A program made the translations under genes and the position numbers. This document shows positions 1 through 8,984 of a stretch of DNA of 64,000 bases, piece by piece. Numbering within the stretch: position 1 is the stretch's first letter; every line of letters starts with the position of its first letter. Below the pieces are notes generated by a model that was given only the letters and a program-made list of their open reading frames with translations, was not told the DNA's origin and made no database searches. This stretch comes from Alkaliphilus pronyensis (lineage in GTDB: Bacteria; Bacillota; Clostridia; Peptostreptococcales; Natronincolaceae), in assembly GCF_009017275.1 (NCBI RefSeq), contig NZ_WBZC01000001.1, forward strand, positions 26,598 through 90,597. Reading direction: 5' to 3'.

Positions 1-420
1 AAAGGGTACATCAGCTCCAATTTTTACTCCTAGCTCCATTTGCTCCTTTACGGTTAGCTTTAGGTTCCACAGCCTGTTTAAGCCAATAATTACAGCAGCA
101 GCATTAGAGCTCCCCCCTGCTAAGCCTGCAGCGACGGGTATTTTCTTTTCAATATGTATATCTAATCCTTTATTGATATTAAAGGTATTACCGATTAAAC
201 TGGCTGCTTTATAGGCAATGTTATCCGAATCCTTTGGAATATAGCCACAATTTGTGTTTATAACTATTTTGTTATCTTCTCTTTCATTTATTTGTACCCT
301 ATCAAAAAGATCTATTTGATGCATTATCATTTCAACTTCGTGGTATCCATCTGGTCTTCTTCTTAATACATCAAGGGATAGGTTTATTTTAGCTCTAGCT
401 TTAAGTTGAATCCTTTTCAT
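1..420 (-). CDS. ispE: 4-diphosphocytidyl-2-C-methyl-D-erythritol kinase (3'-truncated by window edge)
   Basis: The 140 visible codons encode the N-terminal part of IspE, the GHMP-family kinase that phosphorylates CDP-methylerythritol in the MEP isoprenoid pathway. The start ATG at 418-420 follows a GGAGAGGG ribosome binding site. Visible landmarks are the opening 'KARAKINLSLDV', 'RPDGYHEVEM', and the glycine-rich ATP loop 'PVAAGLAGGSSNAAA'. The protein begins with the usual lysine/asparagine catalytic region of the family. The C-terminal half lies beyond the left edge. It follows the SPOCS/LysM gene on the same strand, with a terminator between them, so it probably has its own promoter in the 421-559 gap. 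Confidence 0.95.
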   Translation of the reverse strand, partial: MKRIQLKARAKINLSLDVLRRRPDGYHEVEMIMHQIDLFDRVQINEREDNKIVINTNCGYIPKDSDNIAYKAASLIGNTFNINKGLDIHIEKKIPVAAGLAGGSSNAAAVIIGLNRLWNLKLTVKEQMELGVKIGADVPF

Positions 421-559
421 ACCTGCCCTCTCCTTCATTATACCCAAGCTATATATATTATATGTTTATCGGGTATTATCCTTCATTAGGTTAAAAGCTT
501 ATTGTTTTCTAAAACAATACTATCAGAATAACTATTGCTTTGTCTACTATATATATTGC

Positions 560-585
560 AAAAAAAAACCGCCTTTTCCGGCGGG
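560..585 (-). terminator. Rho-independent terminator after the SPOCS/LysM gene
   Basis: A GC-rich hairpin (CCGCC, loop TTTTCC, GGCGG) at 569-584 is followed on the minus strand by an eight- to nine-base U run. It starts within 10 bases of the stop codon of the upstream gene. Confidence 0.9.
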
Positions 586-592
586 AAATATG

Positions 593-2167
593 CTAAAACT
601 TGAAGTTATGAAGCTTTTCTATTAATATGTAATCCCCAGGTTTTAATGCTGAAGCATCTTGTATTTCATTTGTTTCCATTATCTGCTTTACAGTTGTATT
701 ATATTTTTTTGCAACCTCCCAAAGTGTATCCTTTGGCTGCATAAAATATACAGTAACACTAGGTCTATGGGTGGTATCTACATCCTCATTTTCTTCAATA
801 GCCTCCTTTACAACAGCTACCTTTTTAGTTAGGTATCCCTCACAGGTGGCACCAACATTTACCTTTATATCTACCTGCTGCCCATTTACCTGCTCATAGG
901 TTAGCTCCTCAATAAATAGCTCAACCTTTGCCTCCATATCTTCCTTTAATCCCTCAATATCTACATAATGCCTAAAGGGGATTTCCTGCATAAAGCTGTA
1001 AATTGGTTGACTTCCACCATCAGATAAATATATTACTGTAACCTCCATTATACCCTCAATTACAGTTTTATCCTCCGTAAGCTGATAATCTGTTAATACT
1101 GGCTTTGAGACAACCGAGAACAGCTTTGCAATTTCTGGATGACTTCCAGGTAAATCAATGGTTTCCCTTAGCATAAGATGGGATCTATTCATTCCTATGT
1201 TTTCTTTAAACTCAACAGTTTCCTTATTAATCTTTAATTTTTTTGATGGTGAAAAGGCATCAACTACAATATCTATTTTACTAGTATCTATCACCTTAGC
1301 ACCTATTCTTGTAATTGCCTCTATCTCTATAATCTTGGCTTCTCCCTGAAGATTTTCTTTAATCTCTGTATAAAGCTCTGGGACATCAAATTTTAATTTA
1401 TATTTCATATCAGGATTTGCATCTGGCATTTCAACAAAGTGTGTAAAGGGAATCTCTTGTCTAAAGATGTTTAAGCTTAAATTGTCGTCATGGGTGGTGT
1501 ATAAAAGCTCCACCTTTACTGTTCCTCCAACTATAACCTTCCCTTCTGTAACCTTAGCTTCTCTTTCTATGGCTGCTGCATTCCATTTAATTATTTCCTT
1601 GATTTCTGGCATATCTTCAGCCATTTCATAGGTGTCCTTAACCAATGCTTCTGAGGAGTAATCCCCTTTAATTTCCGAAAACCTTATTGTATCCCTTAGT
1701 ACTTGAATATCATTAATCCCAGATATATCATTAGTTATTTCCCGTTGAATCTTTACTTTAGCTGTAGCCATTAGATTAATAACAACCTTAACTCCTATTT
1801 TTCTTTCGTTATTAACGGAGAAGTCGATATGCTCTATGTCTGCTTCAACATCTGGTATAGCTTTAGCTGTAATTCCTTCCATAGCAATAGTCTGTTTAAA
1901 ACCAGTACTACTATCTATACTATATAGCGGTTCTTCTCCCTTTTCTGCAACGTATAATATTTTAAATTTTATATTTCCGTCAACTAGAATTTTTCCATCG
2001 GTTGCTTCAACCTTAGATACTTGAATAACCCCATCTACCGATATAATTCTAGTAATATCTGGCTTTATATCTGGGACCAGTATATCGCCTTCAATTATTG
2101 CCTGAGCAGTGTCGTGACCTATTACCTGGTCAGTAGTCAATGATTCCTTTAACAACTCTACTGGCAT
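593..2167 (-). CDS. SPOCS (DUF3794) and LysM domain protein
   Basis: A 524-residue protein with three related blocks of the SPOCS/DUF3794 type (roughly residues 35-130, 180-280 and 330-440), each with the recurrent 'EA.IVVGG.V...LLY' style strands. A C-terminal LysM domain spans about residues 470-520 ('QPKDTLWEVAKKYNTTVKQI'). LysM binds peptidoglycan, and SPOCS proteins are typical of clostridial spore-associated proteins, so a cell-wall or spore-coat role is inferred. The start chosen is the ATG at 2165-2167 behind GGAGGGAGGAAGG. An upstream in-frame TTG lies inside that ribosome binding site. It precedes ispE, a pairing I recall from other clostridia. No signal peptide is visible. Confidence 0.85.
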   Translation of the reverse strand: MPVELLKESLTTDQVIGHDTAQAIIEGDILVPDIKPDITRIISVDGVIQVSKVEATDGKILVDGNIKFKILYVAEKGEEPLYSIDSSTGFKQTIAMEGITAKAIPDVEADIEHIDFSVNNERKIGVKVVINLMATAKVKIQREITNDISGINDIQVLRDTIRFSEIKGDYSSEALVKDTYEMAEDMPEIKEIIKWNAAAIEREAKVTEGKVIVGGTVKVELLYTTHDDNLSLNIFRQEIPFTHFVEMPDANPDMKYKLKFDVPELYTEIKENLQGEAKIIEIEAITRIGAKVIDTSKIDIVVDAFSPSKKLKINKETVEFKENIGMNRSHLMLRETIDLPGSHPEIAKLFSVVSKPVLTDYQLTEDKTVIEGIMEVTVIYLSDGGSQPIYSFMQEIPFRHYVDIEGLKEDMEAKVELFIEELTYEQVNGQQVDIKVNVGATCEGYLTKKVAVVKEAIEENEDVDTTHRPSVTVYFMQPKDTLWEVAKKYNTTVKQIMETNEIQDASALKPGDYILIEKLHNFKF

Positions 2168-2287
2168 TTTCCTTCCTCCCTCCAAATAAGTTTAATTTAA
2201 TTAATATATATTATTAATTTTTTAAAATATGAGCTACTTTCCTTTAGTTCGTCCAGTTTAATTTCTATATATATATATGTACAGTAA

Positions 2288-2328
2288 ATAAAAAAAAGAA
2301 GTGAAAATCTAAAAGATTTTCACTTCTT
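2288..2328 (-). terminator. Terminator after the SLH/YcdB-like gene
   Basis: A perfect 15-bp stem (AAGAAGTGAAAATCT with its complement, loop AAA) occupies 2296-2328. It is followed on the minus strand by a run of U, 17 bases after the stop codon. Confidence 0.9.
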
Positions 2329-2344
2329 TATAAGTTATTAAAGC

Positions 2345-4651
2345 CTAGTAGTAATAATTGTGTACATTAAAATTCTTGTAGGTTCTATATATTCCTATAG
2401 CAACGTCTATAAGGGTTACTGGGGCATTGGGATTATAGTTGTTTTCCTGTGCCTCTACAATATCTAAGCCATAGACAATGGCAACAAAGCCTTTTTTATC
2501 TGGTTGGATTTCGTCTGCATCCTCCACTGGTACAACAAAAATATCCTTAGCCTTAGCTACATTCTCCATACCTACCATTTTCATAAGCATTTCTGCAAAT
2601 TCTTCCCTTGTAACTGTTTCATCTAGCTTTAGGTCTTTTTCTTCGTTTTCTAGTAGATCATACATTACAGCACCCTGTAGGTATTGATAATAATCATCTT
2701 CCTTGTCTATATTGGTGATTTTAAGGTCTTCAGCATCTTCAACCATATATGGACTGAAGCCCATTGCATTTACCAACATCTTAATAATCTCTTTTCTAGG
2801 AACAGTACTGTCTAATTGGAAGTTCTCTAGGTCTACTATTCCTGTGTCAATAATAATCTTTAATTCTTTTTCCGCCTCGTGACCTTCTAATATACTGCTT
2901 ATGTTTTCTTCCTTAGATTTCTTCTCCTTAATAGACTCTCCATTCCAATCTAGGTATTCACCTGTTACGGCATCAATATTTCTGAAATGCCAGTAATTAT
3001 CTTTTCCTTTATTCATATAAACTAGCTTTATAGTTGGAGCCTTATATCTTATGTGATGACTATAAATTTGTGTGAACATTAATTCTAGCGTTGAGTCATC
3101 CATATACTTGCTTAAAACCTCATCCTTTGATAATAGACCCTCTGCCTTTGGAAACTCAGCATCATGCCAGTTCATATATATACCTTGTAGCTGTCCTGTC
3201 ATTTTATTAAAGGATACTGAAATGCTATTATAAGGATACTCGATATCATTAACTACTCTGCTAAAGTTAAAGTGGTATTCAGGAGCATGTTCAAAGTCAT
3301 ACAGGGTCATTTCAGTTTGTAAATCCTTCAATTTATCAGGATATAACTCCACCATAACATCAATTGCCTTTTTATATGCATCCTCCTGTGATATTACTGG
3401 TATGATTTCTTCCCCTGATTCACTATCCATTCTATACTTATCGTACATCATATGGTCATAATAGTGGAATCTAAGAATATTTCCAGTTTCTGCATCAACA
3501 GATACGTATCCATGCATGTAATCATTATCTTCTAATGTAAAGTCTATGTTCCATAGCTTACGCTGATTTGATGAGGTATAACGGGTGCTTCGAACCTTTC
3601 CCTCTTGTTGGAGTAATTCCTTAACTAAGGACTCCACCAGCTCCGTCACTTGGTTTTTATCCAGTTCCTTAGTAAGTTCTTTCTTTTCTAGGGCTTTAAA
3701 CTCTTCCTTTTGCTTAGGTGTAACATCAATTGTGACTTTATTCTTTGCTGCTTCACCTGTATAGGTTATAATTTCACCAGTTAGTGCATCTATCATTTGT
3801 CCGCCTTCTAGGTTTGGAGTATACACTAGTTTTATTTCCTGTGGTTGACTGTCATGGTAATAGTGTTTTAACCTTACTGGTAAATAAGATAACTTAAGGT
3901 CTAGTTCCTTTTTGTATATTTCCTTAGCTTCTTCCACAGAAATTACATCATCTAGCTGAGGAAAATCTACATCAGACCAATTATAGCTATAGTGTGCTAT
4001 TTTTCCAGTTCCACTATCTACAGCTATATTTATACCATCATTGGAAACAACTATACCATTTTCTTTTCTTACATAATTATAATGGTAATTTCTCGGCCTT
4101 AAGCCATTTCCATGATAGTAATGTCTAAAAAATGGCTCCTCTTGTAACTCAACCTTATCTAGTAATTCACCATTAACCTTCTTTAAGAACTCATATGCAA
4201 CCTCTTGTAATTCTTCCTTTGTATATTGTGTAACACTATTATCACTATCTCTACTATGCTCCCATTTATAAATAGAAGTAAGCTTTCCCGTTTCGTCATC
4301 TATAGACACTTCAATGCTCATGCTGGAGACTCTGTCATATTTGTGTCCGTGCATACTCCATACATGTTTTTCTGGATTTCTCCAGTCTTGACGGTATTCT
4401 ACATTTACCTGATACCCATCATCAACCACAATATCAAACAGGTTTTTGATGTAAAATTTCATGATACCTTCAGCATTTTCTTGAGTAAGATTTGTGTTGG
4501 TAGGATTTGTCATTTCGGAATCCTTTACATCAACATTCTTTACTTCAACTGCTTCCTCAACAACAATAGTCTCGCCAGCCGATACAAAGCTAAAGCTTGA
4601 GAGTATCAGCCCAAGTGCTAGTAAAAAACTAAGGGTTTTTCTAAATTTCAT
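2345..4651 (-). CDS. Secreted YcdB/YcdC-repeat (PepSY-like) protein with C-terminal SLH domains
   Basis: A 768-residue secreted protein. A signal peptide covers about residues 1-27 ('FLLALGLILSSFSFVSAGE'). Two long related halves (about 55-330 and 340-600) each carry repeated 'DAETGNILRFHYYDH' / 'DSGTGKIAHYSYNW' strands of the PepSY/YcdB type. The last 140 residues look like S-layer homology domains ('LDSTVPRKEIIKMLVNAMGF', 'LDETVTREEFAEMLMKMVG'). SLH domains anchor proteins non-covalently to the cell wall, so this is probably surface displayed. PepSY-like domains are often linked to peptidase inhibition, but its target is unknown. The start is the ATG at 4649-4651 behind AGGAG; the upstream in-frame GTG overlaps that site. 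The gene is monocistronic, with a terminator downstream. Confidence 0.8.
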   Translation of the reverse strand: MKFRKTLSFLLALGLILSSFSFVSAGETIVVEEAVEVKNVDVKDSEMTNPTNTNLTQENAEGIMKFYIKNLFDIVVDDGYQVNVEYRQDWRNPEKHVWSMHGHKYDRVSSMSIEVSIDDETGKLTSIYKWEHSRDSDNSVTQYTKEELQEVAYEFLKKVNGELLDKVELQEEPFFRHYYHGNGLRPRNYHYNYVRKENGIVVSNDGINIAVDSGTGKIAHYSYNWSDVDFPQLDDVISVEEAKEIYKKELDLKLSYLPVRLKHYYHDSQPQEIKLVYTPNLEGGQMIDALTGEIITYTGEAAKNKVTIDVTPKQKEEFKALEKKELTKELDKNQVTELVESLVKELLQQEGKVRSTRYTSSNQRKLWNIDFTLEDNDYMHGYVSVDAETGNILRFHYYDHMMYDKYRMDSESGEEIIPVISQEDAYKKAIDVMVELYPDKLKDLQTEMTLYDFEHAPEYHFNFSRVVNDIEYPYNSISVSFNKMTGQLQGIYMNWHDAEFPKAEGLLSKDEVLSKYMDDSTLELMFTQIYSHHIRYKAPTIKLVYMNKGKDNYWHFRNIDAVTGEYLDWNGESIKEKKSKEENISSILEGHEAEKELKIIIDTGIVDLENFQLDSTVPRKEIIKMLVNAMGFSPYMVEDAEDLKITNIDKEDDYYQYLQGAVMYDLLENEEKDLKLDETVTREEFAEMLMKMVGMENVAKAKDIFVVPVEDADEIQPDKKGFVAIVYGLDIVEAQENNYNPNAPVTLIDVAIGIYRTYKNFNVHNYYY

Positions 4652-4817
4652 ACATTTCACTCCTTATTATAATATAAACAATGTTATATATTCCTTTTTA
4701 CTACCTATAATTACTTATTGGTTGCATTGTAACCATATTGTAAAATAGGAAATATACCCCTTCATAATATAGACGTATTTTTTTCATAAAAGTTTCCTTT
4801 GTAATGAAACTGTAATA

Positions 4818-4877
4818 TATCTCAGCGGCGTTACTAATACTCCCGCTTCTTAAGCGGGAGATAAGTGACACCAAGCT
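4818..4877 (-). repeat. Dispersed palindromic repeat, copy A
   Basis: A 60-base element, read on the minus strand, that matches 57703-57762 at 49 of 60 positions. Its centre is a strong hairpin (CTCCCGCTT, AAGCGGGAG). It sits between the arcC stop and the SLH gene start. The hairpin lacks a U tract, so it is not an ordinary terminator. The rest of the gap (4652-4817) holds only AT-rich sequence and presumably the SLH gene promoter. Confidence 0.6.
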
Positions 4878-4900
4878 AGAAAGTAAATTAATCCATCTAA

Positions 4901-5860
4901 TTATCCAATTATCATTGTTCCAGTTTTTCCCTGTATGCCGTCCATTGCCTTTTCAAGTGATGTTATTAAAGCAGCCCTACCAGGCTTTGACTCGACAAAC
5001 TTTAAGGCTGCATTAACCTTTGGTAGCATTGATCCTGGAGCAAAATGTCCCTCCTCAATATATTGCTTTGCTTCTGCAGCTGTAATTTTATCTAATTCCT
5101 TTTGGTTAGGTTTATTAAAGTTAATAGCCACCTTTTCAACTGCCGTTAGAATTATTAAATAATCTGCATTAAGTATTTCAGCAATTTTTTCCGAAGCAAA
5201 GTCTTTATCAATAACAGCTGGAACCCCTATAAGCTCACCATTACGATTCACAACTGGAACACCACCACCACCTACAGTAATAACAATATGACCTGCATCT
5301 ACTATTGTTTTTATAATTGGCGCTTCAACAACATCAATAGGTATAGGTGAAGCTACAACACGTCTCCAGCCTCTACCTGCATCCTCCTTCATTACATAAC
5401 CCTTTTCTTTTATTAGTACCTCAGCTTCTTCTTTAGTAAAAAAGGAACCAACTGGCTTTGTTGGATTTTTAAACCCTTCATCTTTTTCATCTACTACTAC
5501 CTGAGTAATTATGGCTGCAACAGACCTATCAACCTTTCTTTTTGCCAGCTCATCTCTAATAGCCTGTTGAAGGTGATAACCGATATAGCCTTGACTCATT
5601 GCTCCACACTCTGGAAAAGGCATTATAGGCAACGAAGGGTTTTCTTGGGCTGCTGCTTCATATGTAGCAACAAGTTGTCCCACCTGTGGACCATTGCCAT
5701 GGGCTAAAATAACCTCGTGGCCTGCCTCAATTAAGTCTGCTATTGACTTTGCTGTTTCTTTTGCTGTTTCTATTTGTGCCTCTGCACTAATTTCTTTAGG
5801 ATTTGCCTGTAGGGCATTACCACCTAATGCCAGAACAATTCTACTTTTTTCTTTAATCAT
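4901..5860 (-). CDS. arcC: Carbamate kinase
   Basis: A 319-residue cytoplasmic enzyme that transfers phosphate from carbamoyl phosphate to ADP, the ATP-yielding last step of the arginine deiminase pathway. Family landmarks are 'VLALGGNALQ' at the N-terminus, 'AHGNGPQVG', 'PMPFPECGAMSQGYIGY', 'GWRRVVASPIP', 'VGGGGVPVV' and 'VIDKDFASEKIA'. The length matches the family. ATG at 5858-5860 follows GGGAGAG. It is the last gene of arcA-arcB-arcC, 137 bases after arcB. No conventional terminator follows; the next feature is a copy of the dispersed repeat. Confidence 0.96.
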   Translation of the reverse strand: MIKEKSRIVLALGGNALQANPKEISAEAQIETAKETAKSIADLIEAGHEVILAHGNGPQVGQLVATYEAAAQENPSLPIMPFPECGAMSQGYIGYHLQQAIRDELAKRKVDRSVAAIITQVVVDEKDEGFKNPTKPVGSFFTKEEAEVLIKEKGYVMKEDAGRGWRRVVASPIPIDVVEAPIIKTIVDAGHIVITVGGGGVPVVNRNGELIGVPAVIDKDFASEKIAEILNADYLIILTAVEKVAINFNKPNQKELDKITAAEAKQYIEEGHFAPGSMLPKVNAALKFVESKPGRAALITSLEKAMDGIQGKTGTMIIG

Positions 5861-5997
5861 TAAAAGCTCTCCCTTATATTTATTATTTTATGTTTTTTCT
5901 TCATACTAAAAAGATATGGAGCATTATATAATTGTAGCTATTTTTCCATATCTTTTACAGTATATCTTATACAGTCTTAGAACTCATATTTAATGGT

Positions 5998-6990
5998 TTA
6001 AATAGTGGCCACCATTACCGCTTTAATTGTATGCATTCTGTTTTCAGCTTCATCAAATACTACTGAATGCCTACTACGAAATACTTCATCAGTAACCTCC
6101 ATTTCTTTTATTCCATATTTATTAAATATTTCTTTTCCTATTTTTGTTTCTAAATCATGGAAAGCAGGTAAGCAATGCATAAATATTACATTTGAATTGC
6201 CCGTTAGCTTTATCATATCCATATTAACCTGGTATGGCATTAGCTGATTAATTCTTGCCTCAAATTGGTCCTCTTCTCCCATTGATACCCATACATCAGT
6301 ATAGATTACATCAACGTCCTTTACCCCCTCAGCAACCTTATCTGTTAATGTAATTTTAGCACCTGTTTCATTTGCAACCTCTTGCATTTCTTTAACTAGC
6401 TCTTCAGCTGGGAATAATTCCTTTGGTGCAACAGCTCTAAAGTCCATTCCCATTTTAGCTGCTCCTATTAGAAGAGAATTACCCATATTGTTTCTTGCAT
6501 CCCCTATATAAGCAAATTTAACTTTGTTTAGGGGCTTATCAACATGCTCTGTTATAGTAAGTAGATCAGCTAAAATTTGTGTTGGATGATATAAATCAGT
6601 TAAACCGTTCCAAACTGGCACACCTGAATGCTTGGCCAATATCTCTACAGTTTCTTGCTTAAAACCACGGAATTCAATTCCATCATAATATCTACCTAAC
6701 ACCTTTGCTGTATCCTCTAAAGATTCTTTTTTACCCATTTGTGAGTCATTGGCTCCTAAAAATGTAACATGTCCACCTTCATCAAGGACAGCAACCTCAA
6801 AGGCACATCTTGTTCTTGTTGATGCTTTCTCGAATAAAAGAACTATATTTTTACCCTCTAATAGACTTCCTTTAACACCCATACGTTTTTTAGCCTTTAG
6901 ATCCTTCGATAAATTAAGTAAATAATTAATTTCTTGTGATGTGAAATCCTTTAAAGTTAAGAAGCTCCTACCTTTTAAATTCACTGGCAT
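5998..6990 (-). CDS. arcB: Ornithine carbamoyltransferase (catabolic context)
   Basis: A 330-residue transcarbamylase. In this operon it probably runs in the catabolic direction, converting citrulline and phosphate to ornithine and carbamoyl phosphate. The carbamoyl-phosphate signature STRTR is at residues 57-61, HPTQ at 135-138, and the ornithine-loop HCLP near 272. ATG at 6988-6990 is preceded by AGGAGG. Sequence alone does not separate the anabolic (argF) from the catabolic enzyme. The arcB call rests on its position between arcA and arcC, with 53 bases from the arcA stop. Confidence 0.93.
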   Translation of the reverse strand: MPVNLKGRSFLTLKDFTSQEINYLLNLSKDLKAKKRMGVKGSLLEGKNIVLLFEKASTRTRCAFEVAVLDEGGHVTFLGANDSQMGKKESLEDTAKVLGRYYDGIEFRGFKQETVEILAKHSGVPVWNGLTDLYHPTQILADLLTITEHVDKPLNKVKFAYIGDARNNMGNSLLIGAAKMGMDFRAVAPKELFPAEELVKEMQEVANETGAKITLTDKVAEGVKDVDVIYTDVWVSMGEEDQFEARINQLMPYQVNMDMIKLTGNSNVIFMHCLPAFHDLETKIGKEIFNKYGIKEMEVTDEVFRSRHSVVFDEAENRMHTIKAVMVATI

Positions 6991-7043
6991 AGATAAATCC
7001 TCCTTTATTATTAATGGTTTTTAAGTCCTTATAACTTCTTATA

Positions 7044-8264
7044 TTATAATTCTTCCCTAATTAGGGGCATAGACATACACCTTGGGCCTCCTCTGCCTCT
7101 TACCAGCTCTGATCCTTCAATTTCAATTACCTCTATTCCATGCTTCCGAAGGGTTTCATTTGATGCTTCATTCCTATTATAGGTTATGACACTTCCTGGT
7201 GACAGGGCTAAGGTGTTGGTACTGTCATTCCATTGTTCTCTTGCAGCTGTAATATCATCCCCACCCCCACTTTGAATTAGCTGTACATTAGGTAGATTTA
7301 AAGCAGCTTTTAATGCTTCCTTTAGGCTAACCATTGGCTTAACCCTCGGGGTGGTTTTTCCCTCTGTTAGCTCATAGGCCTGTAGTAGATCTTCAACCCC
7401 TGGATATATGGTGAACTTGTCGTGGTCAACCATAGTAAAGACTGTGTCTAAATGCATATATGCCCTTGTAAAAGGTATTTGTACAGCCAATACCTTTTTA
7501 ATACTGGACTCCTTAAACAATCTTTGTGATAAAATTTCTATTCCTCTGGCTGAGGTTCTTTCACTACATCCAATTGCCACTACTGAATCACTTAATACCA
7601 GTACATCTCCCCCTTCTATACTATAGGTTTCTTTGTAGTCATACCATTGAGGAGTTATTGGCTTTTTAAACAGTGGATGATGTTGATATATGTATTCCAA
7701 AAACATCGTTTCCCTATTTCTAGCTGGAGTTTTCATTTTATTAATGGCAAGACCATTACCTATAACAACTCCAGGATCCCTTGTGAAATAAAGGTTAGGT
7801 AAAGGATTAATGTAAAAGGGATATTCTTGCCTAATATAATCCACTAAATTATACTCTTCAATTAAATTAGGTGCATCCTTTTTTTCTAAACCAGCTATTG
7901 CTACTTCTACAATTTCTTTTGGTGTTAAGGTTAACAGGAATTCTTCTATTAAAACCTCCAGCTCAGTGCTATCTATATGGGAGTTTTTTATTAGGTCATT
8001 TATAAACAGTTTTTTTACATGCTCTACCTTTATTAGCTCCTCCAATAGATCCTCATAGTAGTATACCCTACAGCCTCTGTCCTCCATAACCTTTGCAAAT
8101 TCGTCATGCTCCCATTGCATTCTTTTTAGCCATGGAATATCATCAAACAATAATTCATGAAGATAATCGGGTGTTAATCGCTCTAACTCTCGCCCTGGCC
8201 TATGGAGCAGTACTGCTCTTAAATCACCTATCTCGGATGTAACATTTAAGAATCCGTCTCTCAT
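7044..8264 (-). CDS. arcA: Arginine deiminase
   Basis: A 406-residue guanidino-group hydrolase converting arginine to citrulline and ammonia. Conserved stretches are 'PNLYFTRDPGVVIGNG', 'EGGDVLVLS', 'MHLDTVFTMVDHDKF', 'SGGGDDITAAREQWND' and the catalytic cysteine in 'GRGGPRCMSMPL' (Cys396). It is full length for the family. ATG at 8262-8264 follows an AAGGGGG site. It is the first gene of the ADI operon, and the candidate operator repeats lie 44-103 bases upstream. The pathway supplies ATP and ammonia, which also buffers pH. Confidence 0.97.
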   Translation of the reverse strand: MRDGFLNVTSEIGDLRAVLLHRPGRELERLTPDYLHELLFDDIPWLKRMQWEHDEFAKVMEDRGCRVYYYEDLLEELIKVEHVKKLFINDLIKNSHIDSTELEVLIEEFLLTLTPKEIVEVAIAGLEKKDAPNLIEEYNLVDYIRQEYPFYINPLPNLYFTRDPGVVIGNGLAINKMKTPARNRETMFLEYIYQHHPLFKKPITPQWYDYKETYSIEGGDVLVLSDSVVAIGCSERTSARGIEILSQRLFKESSIKKVLAVQIPFTRAYMHLDTVFTMVDHDKFTIYPGVEDLLQAYELTEGKTTPRVKPMVSLKEALKAALNLPNVQLIQSGGGDDITAAREQWNDSTNTLALSPGSVITYNRNEASNETLRKHGIEVIEIEGSELVRGRGGPRCMSMPLIREEL

Positions 8265-8307
8265 CTTGCTAGTAACCCCCTTCCTTCTTATAAGCTATCT
8301 CATTAAC

Positions 8308-8367
8308 AGAATATACATAATAATGTAGCTTTTCTCTATTATTAGTATATAGAGAGAATATACATAA
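8308..8367 (-). promoter_or_regulatory. Candidate operator region of the arc operon
   Basis: The 13-base sequence AGAATATACATAA occurs twice, at 8308-8320 and 8355-8367. The proximal copy continues into a palindrome TACAT-AATA-ATGTA (8314-8327). Paired AT-rich sites of this spacing upstream of arginine genes suggest ArgR-type binding, but the sequence is not a clean match to the classical ARG box. The rest of the 8265-8535 gap shows no ORF. Confidence 0.4.
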
Positions 8368-8535
8368 ATCAAGTGGCTATATTTCTTGATTTTTTTGGGG
8401 TTTATACATTGTTTGTATATTTATTAATTAAATTAATTATTGTTTTAATGGCTCCCCTATGGGATTATCCATTTTTCATTACATGGTTAAACTAATGGTT
8501 AGCTTTCTATTGAATAATCATAATCTCCCACTAAT

Positions 8536-8560
8536 AAAAAAAAACCACCTATATGGTGGA
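8536..8560 (-). terminator. Terminator after veg
   Basis: A CCACC/GGTGG hairpin (8545-8559) is followed on the minus strand by nine U residues, 16 bases past the veg stop codon. Confidence 0.88.
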
Positions 8561-8576
8561 TTTATTTTTAAGACTA

Positions 8577-8843
8577 TTAACTTACTTTAATTCGTTGATC
8601 ATCTTTACATATTGTTATTTCAACTGTTTCTGTTAGAATATCTGAATAACTATATGAAACTCTTCTAACGGTATCATAACCTCCATCTATTCTTACAACA
8701 AAAATATTAGGGTAGGTGTTTTCTAGTACGCCTTCTCTTATAGTAGTCTTTTTTCTTCCTTTATTTGCTTTAAGTGTAACCTTTTGCCCTACAAACCCTT
8801 CGATATTGCTTCTGATTTCATTCAGCGTAGTCCTAGTTGCCAA
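8577..8843 (-). CDS. veg: Veg protein
   Basis: An 88-residue protein of the Veg family, conserved in spore-forming Firmicutes and linked in Bacillus to biofilm matrix gene expression. Typical sequence is 'LNEIRSNIEGFVGQKVTLKA', 'GRKKTTIREGVLENTYPNIF' and 'RRVSYSYSDILTETV'. The start chosen is TTG at 8841-8843, correctly spaced from AAGGTG. The longer in-frame GTG start would put the ribosome binding site inside the gene. It is a basic, soluble protein with no membrane segment. Confidence 0.92.
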   Translation of the reverse strand: MATRTTLNEIRSNIEGFVGQKVTLKANKGRKKTTIREGVLENTYPNIFVVRIDGGYDTVRRVSYSYSDILTETVEITICKDDQRIKVS

Positions 8844-8984
8844 AAAATCACCTTCTTTCACTTATTAACATACTTATAATAACATATACTACAACGTTTG
8901 TCAAATTCATAAATTTTTATTATACAATTAATATACTATTAGTGTCAAATATTTTTTTGCAAAAAATTATTCTACCTGAATTAT

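Noticed and set aside
4842..4862. Strong CTCCCGCTT/AAGCGGGAG hairpin as the arcC terminator
   Set aside because: It lacks a U tract on the minus strand and belongs to a 60-base repeat found elsewhere, so it is listed as a repeat.
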